DNA of 41,215 nucleotides from Aromatoleum evansii (lineage in GTDB: Bacteria; Pseudomonadota; Gammaproteobacteria; Burkholderiales; Rhodocyclaceae). The translations under genes and the position numbers were made by a program. The stretch's first letter is position 1. The number at the start of each line of letters is the position of its first letter. This document shows, piece by piece, positions 26,392 through 34,740 of this stretch. A model generated the notes under the pieces. The model ran no database searches. It had not been told where the DNA came from and saw nothing but the letters and a program-made list of their open reading frames with translations. The stretch lies in NCBI RefSeq assembly GCF_012910805.1, contig NZ_WTVK01000048.1:1-41215 (forward strand), written 5' to 3'.

Positions 26392-26933
26392 TGTTCCGGC
26401 CTCCGATAGCCCAGCATGGTGTAGATCTCGGTGCCGACCCACTCGCCGCGCTGGTTGGTGGTCTCGACGTCGATTGTCCAGAAGCGCCCGAGGCCCAGCT
26501 TCGTCTGTTTGAGGGGGCCGATGGAGCGCACGATCTGGCAGGTGGTGAGCCGGTCGCCCGGGCGCACCGGTTCGCCGAACACGGCTACGTTGCTCGCGAC
26601 CACCGCTTCGGGCAGATCGAGCAGCTCTTTGAGGTCGAAGTGGGTCTGCAGCGCCTTGCGCTCCCCGGTCGCGCCGGGGGCCCAGTGATGCGGGCGGAAC
26701 CACACCGACATCATCGTCGGCGGCGCGATCGGCCCGCCGGTGACGGCCTCGGCGACGGCTGCATCCCAGAAGATCGGGTTCGCGTTCTGCACCGCGGCGC
26801 AGGTGTTGTAGACGTAGCCGATCTCGATCGGGAATTCGGTCTCTTCCTCGTACATCGCCGCGCCGATCATCTGCTGCACAGAGGCGGGCAGATCGGTGGC
26901 GCTGGGAGCGGGAGGTGCGTTCCGGATGTTCAT
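26388..26933 (-). CDS. MaoC N-terminal (FAS1-like) dehydratase-domain protein
   Basis: This 181-residue protein fits the MaoC_dehydrat_N hot-dog domain: QQMIGAAMYEEETEFPIEIG, then VQNANPIFWDAAVAEAV and IAPPTMMSVWFRPHHW. The catalytic D..H motif is missing, as usual for the structural half of a split hydratase. ATG 26933 overlaps the stop of the racemase gene (ATGA), and its own stop overlaps the MaoC gene start, so the three are translationally coupled. A GTG nine bases further upstream is a less likely start. The role is dehydration or hydration of an acyl-CoA together with the MaoC partner. Confidence 0.82.
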   Translation of the reverse strand: MNIRNAPPAPSATDLPASVQQMIGAAMYEEETEFPIEIGYVYNTCAAVQNANPIFWDAAVAEAVTGGPIAPPTMMSVWFRPHHWAPGATGERKALQTHFDLKELLDLPEAVVASNVAVFGEPVRPGDRLTTCQIVRSIGPLKQTKLGLGRFWTIDVETTNQRGEWVGTEIYTMLGYRRPEQ

Positions 26934-28090
26934 TCGATGCACCCCGCGGTGCGCAGTTCGGCGATCTGGCGGGCGGGGAAACCCGCTTCGGCGAGGATCG
27001 CGTCAGTGTCGGTATGGCCCGCCGGGGCGACGTGATGCACCGGCTGATGGCGTTCGCAGCCGGCGAGCAGCGGCGCGAGCTGCTCGAAACGCCCGCGTTT
27101 CGGATGTTCGGCGGTCATGAAGAGGTCGCGCGTGCGGAACTGCGGATGCGCGACGACTTCCGGCACGCTCAGCACCGGCGCGACGCAGGTATCGGCGCCG
27201 GCCAGCAGCGACACCCATTCGTCGCGGCTGCGGGTCAGGAAGCGCGCCGCGAAGGCCGCGCGCATCGCGTCCTGCTGCGCGTCGTCGTACTGGTGGTCGG
27301 CGAAGGACTCGAGCTCCAGCAGGCGGCACAGGTTGCGGAAGAAATGGCCCTCGATCGCGCCCACCGCGAGATGCCCGCCGTCGCCCGTCGCATACACGCC
27401 GTACCACGCGTACTTGCCCGTGAGGACGCCGGAGCCGGGGCCGGTGTCCTCGCCGGTGGCGAGGTACTGGTCGAGATAGAGCGACATCAGGTTCAGCACG
27501 CCGTCGGTGATCGCCACGTCGAGGCAGGCGCCTTCGCCGGTGCGCTCGCGGCGCAGCAGTGCGGCGAGGATGGACTGCGCCGCGTGCATGCCGCCGCCTG
27601 CGCCGTCGGCCAGCGTCGCGCCGGGCAGGGCAGGGCGGCCTTCGGCATCGCGGCCGCTGCAGGCGAGAAAGCCCGACATCGCCAGATAGTTGAGGTCGTG
27701 CCCGACCCACTGCGCGCAGGGGCCGTCCTGGCCGTAGCCGCTGGTCGAGCAATAGACGATCTTCGGGTTGTGCGCGGCGAAATCCGTGTAGCCCACGCCC
27801 AGTCGGGCCGCAACGCCGGGGCGGTAGCTTTCGATCACGACATCGACGTGCGCGGCCAGGCGCATCAGCGTGTCGCGCCCCGCGTCGGATTTCAGATCGA
27901 CGCGCATGCGGCGGGTGCCGCGACCCGCGCCGTAGGCGTGGAAGACGGGATCGACCTGCTTCGCGCCGTTTGCCGCGACCGGTGCGACCTTGATGATGCG
28001 CATGCCGAAGTCCGCCAGGATGCGCGAGGCGCGCGCCGCCGGTCCGACGCTTGCCAGATCGAGAACGGTGTAGCCGTCGAGGAAACTCAT
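26930..28090 (-). CDS. Alpha-methylacyl-CoA racemase-like protein (class III CoA-transferase fold)
   Basis: This 386-residue protein is in the CaiB/BaiF fold but carries racemase features: the segment WVGHDLNYLAMSG (H131, D132) and LPGATLADGAGGGM (D162). These match the His/Asp pair used by alpha-methylacyl-CoA racemase to invert the 2-methyl centre. It lacks the transferase-type PG(F/Y)D motif. A racemase implies a 2-methyl-branched acyl-CoA intermediate, as in isoprenoid or steroid side chains. The gene starts 13 bases after the acyl-CoA dehydrogenase stop and overlaps the next gene by four bases. CoA transfer activity is the alternative. Confidence 0.78.
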   Translation of the reverse strand: MSFLDGYTVLDLASVGPAARASRILADFGMRIIKVAPVAANGAKQVDPVFHAYGAGRGTRRMRVDLKSDAGRDTLMRLAAHVDVVIESYRPGVAARLGVGYTDFAAHNPKIVYCSTSGYGQDGPCAQWVGHDLNYLAMSGFLACSGRDAEGRPALPGATLADGAGGGMHAAQSILAALLRRERTGEGACLDVAITDGVLNLMSLYLDQYLATGEDTGPGSGVLTGKYAWYGVYATGDGGHLAVGAIEGHFFRNLCRLLELESFADHQYDDAQQDAMRAAFAARFLTRSRDEWVSLLAGADTCVAPVLSVPEVVAHPQFRTRDLFMTAEHPKRGRFEQLAPLLAGCERHQPVHHVAPAGHTDTDAILAEAGFPARQIAELRTAGCIE

Positions 28091-28103
28091 CGCCGCGGCC
28101 TCG

Positions 28104-29285
28104 TCAGAAGTTCTTCGGCAGGTCGAGCTTGCGCTTGGCGATGATGTTGCGCTGCACCTGCGAGGAGCCGCCGCCGATGGTGTCGATCACCGTGTAGGTG
28201 TAGCAGCTCTCGCCGCGGCCCTTGAGCGGGGCGTCCTCGGTATGCAATGCGAGCTGACCGCCGGGGCCGACGATGTCCATCGTCGCATCCGCGAGGCGGC
28301 GGGACAGCTCGGTCGCGTACAGTTTGTATTCGGAGGCCTCGACGGTGGGCGTCTTGTTGCTGTTGATCGCGGCATCGACGAACTTCACCCCCAGCACGCG
28401 CGCCACCTCGCATTCGGTCGCGAGTTCGGCGATCTTCTGGCGCACAACCGCGTCGTCCTTGAGTGCCTTGCCGTCGCGCTTGGCGGTCTTCACGTAGTCG
28501 GCCAGCACCTCCATGCGGCCGCGGATCGGCGCGAACGTGAACATGCTGAAGCGTTCGATATCCAGCGCTTCGGCGATGTACTGGAAACCCTTGTTGAGTT
28601 CGCCGACGCGGTAGTCGTCATGCACGAAGACGTTGTCGAAGAACACCGCGTTGGTGCGTTCGTTGCCCATCGTGTACATCGGGTGGATGGTCAGGCCGGG
28701 ATCGTCCATGCGCACCAGGAACAGCGTGATGCCGTGGTGCTTGGGCGCATCCGGGTCGGTGCGCGCGCCCACCCAGTACCAGTCGGCGAAGTGCGCCGAG
28801 GTCGTGAACACCTTCTGTCCGTTGAGCACCCAGCCGTCACCCTTGCGCTCGGCCTTCAGCCGCATCGCGGCCGCATCCGAGCCGGCGGAGGGCTCCGAAT
28901 AGCCGACGGCGAACTCGATCTTCGCGTCGAGGATCTGCGGCAGGAATTCGCGCTTGAGCTTTTCGGAGCCGACGTTGATCAGCGTCTTGCCAATGATGCC
29001 GACGCCCTTGCCGATCTGCGGCGCGCCCACCGAGGAGAGCTTTTCATTGAGCAGATACTCGAAGAAGCCTTCGCCTTCCTGCCCGCCGTATTCCTTCGGC
29101 CAGGTGATGCCGAGCCAGCCCTTTTCCGCGACCTTCTTCATGAAGGCGCGCCGCTCGGGCGTGTCGCACACCTGCGCCATGTTCTCGCGGGTGACGTCCA
29201 TGACGTCCGGATCGTAATTGTCTGCGAGGAATTGGCCGACTTCGCGCAGGAATTCGCGTTCTTTTTCGGAAAACTCAAAATCCAT
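28104..29285 (-). CDS. Acyl-CoA dehydrogenase
   Basis: This 393-residue protein has the standard FAD/substrate loop GYSEPSAGSD (128-137), KVFTTSAH (158-165) and the C-terminal segment IGGGSSQVQRNIIAKRKL. The medium-chain-type catalytic Glu is replaced by Gly, but E244 in ALDIERFSMF sits where isovaleryl-CoA dehydrogenase has its base. It is the first gene of the long minus-strand operon. The start ATG 29285 (MDFEF) follows a GGGGG run; a TTG at 29324 would add 13 residues and is less likely. Electrons should go to ETF, whose alpha subunit is encoded divergently at 29709. Confidence 0.9.
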   Translation of the reverse strand: MDFEFSEKEREFLREVGQFLADNYDPDVMDVTRENMAQVCDTPERRAFMKKVAEKGWLGITWPKEYGGQEGEGFFEYLLNEKLSSVGAPQIGKGVGIIGKTLINVGSEKLKREFLPQILDAKIEFAVGYSEPSAGSDAAAMRLKAERKGDGWVLNGQKVFTTSAHFADWYWVGARTDPDAPKHHGITLFLVRMDDPGLTIHPMYTMGNERTNAVFFDNVFVHDDYRVGELNKGFQYIAEALDIERFSMFTFAPIRGRMEVLADYVKTAKRDGKALKDDAVVRQKIAELATECEVARVLGVKFVDAAINSNKTPTVEASEYKLYATELSRRLADATMDIVGPGGQLALHTEDAPLKGRGESCYTYTVIDTIGGGSSQVQRNIIAKRKLDLPKNF

Positions 29286-29630
29286 CTTTGCCCCCGATTC
29301 AGGAATTGATTGATCCGCAGGCAATTCGGCAGTGGCCGGGATGCCCCGATTCGATGAACCGATTCTAGAGAGCGCTTCCCGGCGATGTTGCGCGGCGGCA
29401 GTTCCGAAGTGGACGCAGCGATGTCAGAAAAGGCCATGGCCGCCAAGCGCGTCCCGCCGCAGCCCATGCTGGTGACGCGAATCCCTTGCGGGGCGTGCCT
29501 TTCAGCCTGGCCGGAAATGAATTGGCAAAGTCCCCATCGGATTCGAAGCGGGGCGGTGCGGAAAAAGGCGCGCAATTAGACTGATTTGCAAAGCTCAGGT
29601 CCCGCGGCACGGGATCGAGCCGCCCGGGAT

Positions 29631-29643
29631 CAATGGCCCATTG
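29631..29643. promoter_or_regulatory. Inverted repeat CAATGG-C-CCATTG upstream of etfA
   Basis: A perfect 13-base palindrome with six-base arms lies 66 bases before the ETF alpha start. It shares the CAAT...ATTG ends with the repeat at 29675-29693. It could be an operator, but no regulator is known here. Confidence 0.35.
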
Positions 29644-29674
29644 CGTAATCGGGCACTTATTTTTCGGCCGATTT

Positions 29675-29693
29675 TTCAATTCATCGTATTGAA
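29675..29693. promoter_or_regulatory. Inverted repeat TTCAAT-N7-ATTGAA before etfA
   Basis: Six-base perfect arms with a seven-base spacer end just before the AAGGAG ribosome binding site (29695-29700). It may be a repressor site, or an RNA hairpin that affects translation of ETF alpha. Confidence 0.35.
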
Positions 29694-29708
29694 CAAGGAG
29701 TCCTCGCT

Positions 29709-30665
29709 ATGGCCGTTGTGCTGTGTTCATGGGGTGATGCCATCGACGGCGGCACCGAAGAGGCGCTGACGCTCGCGCACAAACTGGCCGCTGCCACCGG
29801 CGCGCAATTGCGCTGGCTGGTGCTCGGCGGGGCCGCCGCGGCAGCGGTGGAGGTCGGCGCGCGCTACGGCGTCGATCGGCTCGACACGGTGCAGGGGCCC
29901 GGCGCCTCGGCTGGCGGGCCGGACGCGCTGGTGGCCACGCTGGCCGATTACTGCAACCAGACTGCGCCGCGCGCGGTGCTCTTCAATCAAGGGGCGGAGT
30001 CGCGCGTGATCGCGGCGCGCCTGGCGGGCCGACTGGGCGTGCCGGTGGTGGCCAACGTCTTCGACGTGGAACCGGCCGGCGGCGGGCTTCAGGTCACCGC
30101 CACGGCCTTCGGTGGCGACACGCATGCCGTGTACCAGGTTGCCGCTCCCCTCGCGGTGCTGTCGGTAAGCACGACCGCCATCGTGGCCGCTCCGGCGGTG
30201 GCACCCAGCACGGTCGCGCAGCACAGCGTCGCGCTCAACGGCGCAGCCGTGGCCGAGCGCTTCGCCGTGACAGCTGCGCCGCAGGTGGCCGAGGCGCGCC
30301 TAGAGGATGCGCAGGTCATCGTCTCGGGCGGGCGCGGGCTCGGCAGCAAGCAGAACTTCGAGCTGGTCAAGGACATGGCGGCCGCGCTGGGCGGTATGTG
30401 GGGCGGTTCGCGCGCCATCGTCGACGACGGCTGGATCGACTCGTCGCATCAGGTAGGACTCACCGGAAAGATCACGCGTCCGGCGCTGTACGTGGCGGTG
30501 GGCATCTCCGGCGCGAGCCAGCACATGGCGGGTTGCTCCGCGGCGAAGACCATCATCGCGATCAACAAGGATGCCGACGCGTCGATCTTCCGCTACGCGC
30601 ACTTCGGCGTCGTCGGCGACTGCCTGGAGATCCTGCCGGAACTCATCAAGGCCGCGAAGGCATGA
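29709..30665 (+). CDS. etfA: Electron transfer flavoprotein alpha subunit
   Basis: This 318-residue protein has the full C-terminal FAD domain of ETF alpha: [16 protein letters not shown] (from about residue 209), [20 protein letters not shown] and [20 protein letters not shown]. The N-terminal half is the usual nucleotide-like domain. It accepts electrons from acyl-CoA dehydrogenases and passes them to a quinone reductase. A beta subunit gene, normally adjacent, is absent from the window, which is odd. AAGGAG at 29695-29700 supports the ATG. The stop overlaps the next start (ATGA). The membrane Fe-S protein at 32452 is the likely electron acceptor. Confidence 0.93.
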   Translation: MAVVLCSWGDAIDGGTEEALTLAHKLAAATGAQLRWLVLGGAAAAAVEVGARYGVDRLDTVQGPGASAGGPDALVATLADYCNQTAPRAVLFNQGAESRVIAARLAGRLGVPVVANVFDVEPAGGGLQVTATAFGGDTHAVYQVAAPLAVLSVSTTAIVAAPAVAPSTVAQHSVALNGAAVAERFAVTAAPQVAEARLEDAQVIVSGGRGLGSKQNFELVKDMAAALGGMWGGSRAIVDDGWIDSSHQVGLTGKITRPALYVAVGISGASQHMAGCSAAKTIIAINKDADASIFRYAHFGVVGDCLEILPELIKAAKA

Positions 30666-31117
30666 CGGAGCGCAATGCGATGACCGATCTCAGCACGAAT
30701 ACCGCGCTGCGCGAACCCTGCGTTCCCGGCCTGTTCTCGGAAGACGAGGGCCCGCTCCTGCACGGCGCCCGCTGCATCACCTGCAGCACGCCGTACTTTC
30801 CGCGCGTGGCGCACTGCCGCAATCCGGCCTGCGCGGCATCGCACATCGTGTCCTGCACCTTCGGCGGCGAAGGGCGGTTGTGGAGCTATTCGGTCGCGGA
30901 CTTCGCGCCGCCGCCCCCGCACCGTTACGACAAGCCCTTCGTTCCCTACGCGATCGGCGTCGTCGACCTCGATAGCGGCCTCCGGGTGGTCGGCCAGATG
31001 GTCGATCCCGTCGAGTCCATGCGCGTCGGTGCGCGCGTAAGCCTGGTGATTGAGCCCATCCACCACGACGAGGGCAAGGCCTTCACGTCGTGGAAATTCA
31101 AACTGCTTGATCGTTGA
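30662..31117 (+). CDS. DUF35 OB-fold Zn-ribbon protein
   Basis: This 151-residue protein has a Zn-ribbon (C38, C41, C52 and C57: RCITCSTPYF, HCRNPAC) followed by the OB-fold segment GEGRLWSYSVADFAPPPP. It is the second DUF35 protein in the window. ATG 30662 overlaps the ETF alpha stop codon, so translation is coupled; the longer upstream frame is a shadow. The thiolase gene follows after 115 bases, and the two proteins are expected to form a complex, as DUF35 proteins do with thiolase or aldolase partners. It has no catalytic residues of its own that I can name. Confidence 0.88.
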   Translation: MTERNAMTDLSTNTALREPCVPGLFSEDEGPLLHGARCITCSTPYFPRVAHCRNPACAASHIVSCTFGGEGRLWSYSVADFAPPPPHRYDKPFVPYAIGVVDLDSGLRVVGQMVDPVESMRVGARVSLVIEPIHHDEGKAFTSWKFKLLDR

Positions 31118-31142
31118 TGTCGGGTTGAGCGCTGCACGATCA

Positions 31143-31180
31143 CTCCCTCCCCCTTGAACGGGGAGGAACGATGTGCGCGA
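31143..31180. repeat. Dispersed GC-rich hairpin repeat, copy 2
   Basis: CTCCCCCTTGAA followed by CGGGGAGGAA repeats the unit at 60-88 with one mismatch in the core, and GCGAGCC follows in both. The arms CCTCCCC (31146-31152) and GGGGAGG (31160-31166) pair. It lies inside the operon between the DUF35 and thiolase genes and could slow or end transcripts there. Confidence 0.6.
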
Positions 31181-31202
31181 GCCAATTCCAATTAATTCGT
31201 TG

Positions 31203-31218
31203 CCGGTTTGATAACCGG
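31203..31218. repeat. Small palindrome CCGGTT-TGAT-AACCGG
   Basis: A perfect inverted repeat with six-base arms and a four-base loop lies 15 bases before the thiolase start. It could hide or set the ribosome binding site (AAGGTGGGG) or act as an operator. Evidence is only the symmetry. Confidence 0.3.
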
Positions 31219-31232
31219 TAAGGTGGGGAACC

Positions 31233-32426
31233 ATGCAGGAAGTCGTCGTTCTGGGAGTGGGGATGCATCGCTTCGGCAAGACGGGCGATGCGATCGTGGG
31301 GGGAAAATCGGTCACCGAGCTGTGCCGCCACGCGGTGGACATGGCGATGAAGGACGCCGGCGTGTCGTGGCGGCAGGTTCAGGCCGTGTCGGCCGCGAGC
31401 TCGCGCTTCTCGGGCGGCAAAGGCTGGGGGCTCAACGGCAACGACGTCGTCGAGGACCTCGGCTGCACCGGCATCCCGGTCTACAACCTGTCCGCGGGCT
31501 GCGCCGCGGGCGGCAACGCCTTTAACGTCGGCTATTCGCTGGTCGCGGGCGGCATCCATGATCTGGTGCTGGTCGTCGGCGGCGAAGTGATGCCAAAGGG
31601 CATGATCCAGACCTCCGGCGTCGAGGACATCAACGACCCCGAGTACCTGCGCCAGCGCTGCGTCGGCATGCCGGGGCCGGCCTTCTGGGCGACGCTCGCC
31701 CGCCGCCGCATGTTCGACCACGGCACGACCGAGGAGCAGATGGCCCAGGTCACCGTGAAGGCGCGCAAGTGCTCCGAGAGCAATCCCTTCGCGCGTTTCC
31801 AGAAGGCCGTGTCGCTCGACGAGGTGCTCGCCTCGCCCTACGTCAGCAATCCCCTGCGACTGTTCGAGATCTGTCCCGTGTCGAACGGCGCCGCCGCGTC
31901 AGTGATCTGCTCGAAGGACATGGCCCGCCGCTTCACCTCGAAGCCGATCACGGTCGCCACCAGCACGGTCGCCACCATCGGCTTCGACGACGCGCTGCCG
32001 CGCAGCCTCGCCGGCCCAGTTCCGAACGGGCCCAGCTTCCACACCGAGGCCAAGGCGGCCGTCATGAAGGCCTTCGAACGCTCGGGTATCGGCCCGCGCG
32101 ACATCGGCTTTACGGAGCTACAGGACAACACCTGCTACTACGAACTCGCCTTCCCCGAGGAGTGGGGCCTGTGCGAACCGGGCGAGGCGGAGCGCCTGCT
32201 CGAAGCCGGCGAGACGACGCCGACCGGGCGCATGCCGATCAACCCGTCCGGCGGCTTCGTGTCCTTCGGCGAGGCGACCACGGCGATGGGCGTGTTCCAG
32301 ATCGCCGAGCTCACCTGGCAACTGCGCGGCCAGGCGGGCGGGCGGCAGGTGCCCGGTGCCAAGGTCGGCCTCGCGCAGACCAACGGGCTCGGCGGCAACG
32401 CCACCGCGGCCATCCTCAAGCGCTGA
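31233..32426 (+). CDS. Thiolase (SCP2/acetyl-CoA acetyltransferase-like), Cys-containing
   Basis: This 397-residue protein has the thiolase nucleophile C90 in YNLSAGCAAGGNAF and the C-terminal region INPSGGFVSFGEATTAMG. The usual GHP histidine motif reads FGEA here, so the second catalytic residue is altered, as in many SCP2-type members. It probably cleaves a 3-ketoacyl-CoA formed by the dehydrogenases and MaoC pair, with the DUF35 protein upstream as partner. The start ATG at 31233 has AAGGTGGGG about four bases before it. It contrasts with the Cys-less relative at 5066. The next gene starts 25 bases downstream. Confidence 0.88.
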   Translation: MQEVVVLGVGMHRFGKTGDAIVGGKSVTELCRHAVDMAMKDAGVSWRQVQAVSAASSRFSGGKGWGLNGNDVVEDLGCTGIPVYNLSAGCAAGGNAFNVGYSLVAGGIHDLVLVVGGEVMPKGMIQTSGVEDINDPEYLRQRCVGMPGPAFWATLARRRMFDHGTTEEQMAQVTVKARKCSESNPFARFQKAVSLDEVLASPYVSNPLRLFEICPVSNGAAASVICSKDMARRFTSKPITVATSTVATIGFDDALPRSLAGPVPNGPSFHTEAKAAVMKAFERSGIGPRDIGFTELQDNTCYYELAFPEEWGLCEPGEAERLLEAGETTPTGRMPINPSGGFVSFGEATTAMGVFQIAELTWQLRGQAGGRQVPGAKVGLAQTNGLGGNATAAILKR

Positions 32427-32451
32427 TCCAACCGTCACCGGGGCTCCGACC

Positions 32452-34424
32452 ATGGCCGCGATCTCTGCTCTCGACTATTCGATCCTGGCGCTGCTGCTCG
32501 GCGCCGCGCTCACGAGCGTTTTCCTTGGCCTCAAACGCCGCGCGGCGCTGATCGCAGCGGGGAAGGGGGGGCGAACGGGGCCGGCGGGCCCTCGACCTGG
32601 CGCGACCGCCTCAACCTGCGCGCCTTCGCCGAGCGCGGCCTGCTCACGTCGCGGCTGAAGAAGCGGCCCGTCGCGGGACTCGCGCACGGCCTGCTTTTCG
32701 GCGGCGCGCTGGTCGCGATCTTCGGCCACGCCGCGTTCGTGCTGAGCTTCGTCGGCGTGCCGGTGTATGAAGGACGGTTCGGCTTCCTGGTGATGGAGCT
32801 GGGACGCGAACTGGCCGGCATCCTGATGTTCGTCGGCGTCGCCTTCTTCCTCGTGCGCCGGCTGACGCGCCTCGAACGCCTCACGGCCGGGGGCGAGCGG
32901 AAGGGCTTCGTCGTCATGGAGCTGCTCTTCCTCGCGACCATCGCCGCGGGCTTCACCGCCGAGGCCTTCCGCCTCGCCGAACCCGCGTCGGCGAGCCGCG
33001 GTGAGTTCCTCGGACTGGCATTGGCCGGTGCCCTGCAGGGCTTCGATGTCGGCCTCCTCGCGGCCGGCGGCCACTTCGGATGGTGGCTGCATGGCCTGCT
33101 CGGCGTCGCTTTTATCGGCCTCATCGCCCACACGCCGCTCTCGCACATGCTGCTCGCGCCCGCCAACGCGGCGCTCGCGCGCCCACGCTCTGGCATCACG
33201 CTGGCGCCGATCGACTTCGACGCCGAACCCGAAGGCGATGCCGAGATCAGCTTCGGCGCCGCGAAGCTCGCGGATCTCGACCGCAAGAAGCTGCTCGATT
33301 TCTCCGCCTGCCTGTGGTGCGGGCGTTGCCAGGAAGTGTGCCCCGCGGCGCAGACCGGCAAGGCCCTGTCGCCCAAGAAGGTCATGACCACCTGCGCCAC
33401 CTGGCTCGACGAGAAGCGCTTCGACGATCCGGGGCTGATCGATGCCGTCGGCCTGGAGGCGGTGTTCGACTGCACGACCTGCGCCGCCTGCGTCGAGGAG
33501 TGCCCCGCAAGCAACAGCCCGGCGGAAACCATCCTCGAATTCCGCCGCCACTTCGTCATGGATCGCTCCGAGATGCCCGACACGCTGGCGCTCGCCAACC
33601 GCAACCTCGAATCGCGCGGCCACCCCTTCGTCGGCACTGCCGCCAACCCCGACGACTGGCGCAAGGGGCTGGACGTGCCCTTCTTCGAGCCCGGCAAGAC
33701 GGAGTATCTGCTGTGGATCGGCTGCTCGGTCGCCTACGAAGCGCGGGCGCAGGAAGTCGCCCGCGCAATGCTGCGTATCCTCGATGCCGCCGGCGTGTCC
33801 TACGGCATCCTCGAAGAGTCGCGCTGCACCGGCGACCCCGCCAAGATGGCCGGCGACGAGATGCAGTTCGTCGAAATCGCCCAAGCCAACATCGAGGATT
33901 TCCGCGAACGCAAGATCCAGAAAGTCATCACGATGTGCGCGCACTGTTTCAACAGCTTCGACCGCTACTACCCGGAGCTCGGCGCCGACTGGCAGACCAT
34001 CCCGCACTCGGTGCTCATCGACCGCCTCATCGCCGAAGGCCGCCTGCAGGTCGTGCGCGACGAAGCCGAGAAGATCACCTTCCACGACCCGTGCTACCTC
34101 GCGCGCCACAACGACATCGTCGCCGAACCGCGCCGCGCCCTCGCGGCCGTCGGCCAGGTGATCGAAATGCCGCGCAACCGCAAGGAAAGCTTCTGCTGCG
34201 GCGCGGGCGGCGGCAACTACTGGGGCGGCAAGGGCGGCACCGCCCGCATCAACGACGTGCGCATGCAGGAGGCCATCGACACCGGCGCCGCAAAGGTGGC
34301 GACCTCGTGCTCGTTCTGCCTGCTGATGCTCACGTCGAGCGCCTCGAAGCACGGCGAGGCGAGGCGGGTGTTCGATGTTGCGGAACTGGTGGCGGCCGCG
34401 CTGCCTGCCTCAGAGACCGCCTGA
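32452..34424 (+). CDS. Membrane Fe-S oxidoreductase (FadF/HdrD-like ETF:quinone reductase), frameshifted in this assembly
   Basis: Reading from ATG 32452 gives a first membrane helix (MAAISALDYSILALLLG). The frame then breaks at seven G residues (32565-32571). Restoring one base continues straight into WRDRLNLRAFAERGL and the rest, giving about 657 residues. In order: five or six membrane helices (a NarI-like anchor), two [4Fe-4S] motifs (CLWCGRCQEVCP near residue 287, CTTCAACVEECP near 340), and two CCG domains (one with CAHCFNSF, the other with CCGAGGGNYWGG). This layout matches FadF/HdrD-type proteins that pass electrons from ETF to quinone. Without frame repair, only a shorter frame from GTG 32739 stays open. 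It closes the ETF alpha operon. Confidence 0.8.
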
Positions 34425-34540
34425 CGGGTCATATAGAAGTCTTGCCCAATTTTTGAGCGCGGCCCCGCACTCCAGCAGCCGCGCGCCCTTCGGGCGCTTC
34501 CCCGCAGCTTATCCACAGGCTCGCCCACAGAGATTGTGGA

Positions 34541-34575
34541 GGAAGGCGCGGTTCATCGGTTCCCCCGCGCCTTCC
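34541..34575. repeat. Inverted repeat, 11-base perfect arms
   Basis: GGAAGGCGCGG (34541-34551) pairs with CCGCGCCTTCC (34565-34575) across 13 bases. No T run follows, so a factor-independent terminator is unlikely. It may be a junction relic, a protein site or an attenuator for readthrough from the FadF-like gene. Confidence 0.5.
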
Positions 34576-34740
34576 AAACGAAGGCGCGTCTGCACATACT
34601 TCAGGACACTACCGGCGGCCGGATTTCGGCCACTCGAGCCGTTCACTGGACAGCATCTATGAGTCGGCAATGCGACGATTAGCCGCCGTTGCTCCTCAAC
34701 TCGCTTCGAACGCCTAGGGCAGGCGAACAATCGAGCTTCT

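Larger units (their letters stand above)
29286..29708. promoter_or_regulatory. Divergent promoter region between the two acyl-CoA blocks
   Basis: This 423-base gap separates the minus-strand dehydrogenase operon from the plus-strand ETF alpha operon, so both promoters must lie here. On the minus strand TAGAAT (29367-29362) could be a -10 box 77 bases before the start, without a good -35. Two inverted repeats of CAAT/ATTG type near the right end are listed separately. The short open frames in the gap lack protein character. No regulator gene adjoins it. Confidence 0.5.

Noticed and set aside
26930-28090. Calling this gene a plain CoA-transferase
   Set aside because: The GHDLNYLA segment and Asp in ADGAGGG fit alpha-methylacyl-CoA racemase better than the transferase Asp motif.
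34486-34500. GCGCCC-TTC-GGGCGC hairpin as a terminator of the FadF-like gene
   Set aside because: No T run follows (TTCCCC), and it lies 62 bases after the stop. It is only mentioned as part of the gap.
34509-34517. Consensus DnaA box TTATCCACA
   Set aside because: It is a single box without further boxes, AT-rich unwinding DNA or dnaA/dnaN/rep genes nearby. An origin cannot be supported.
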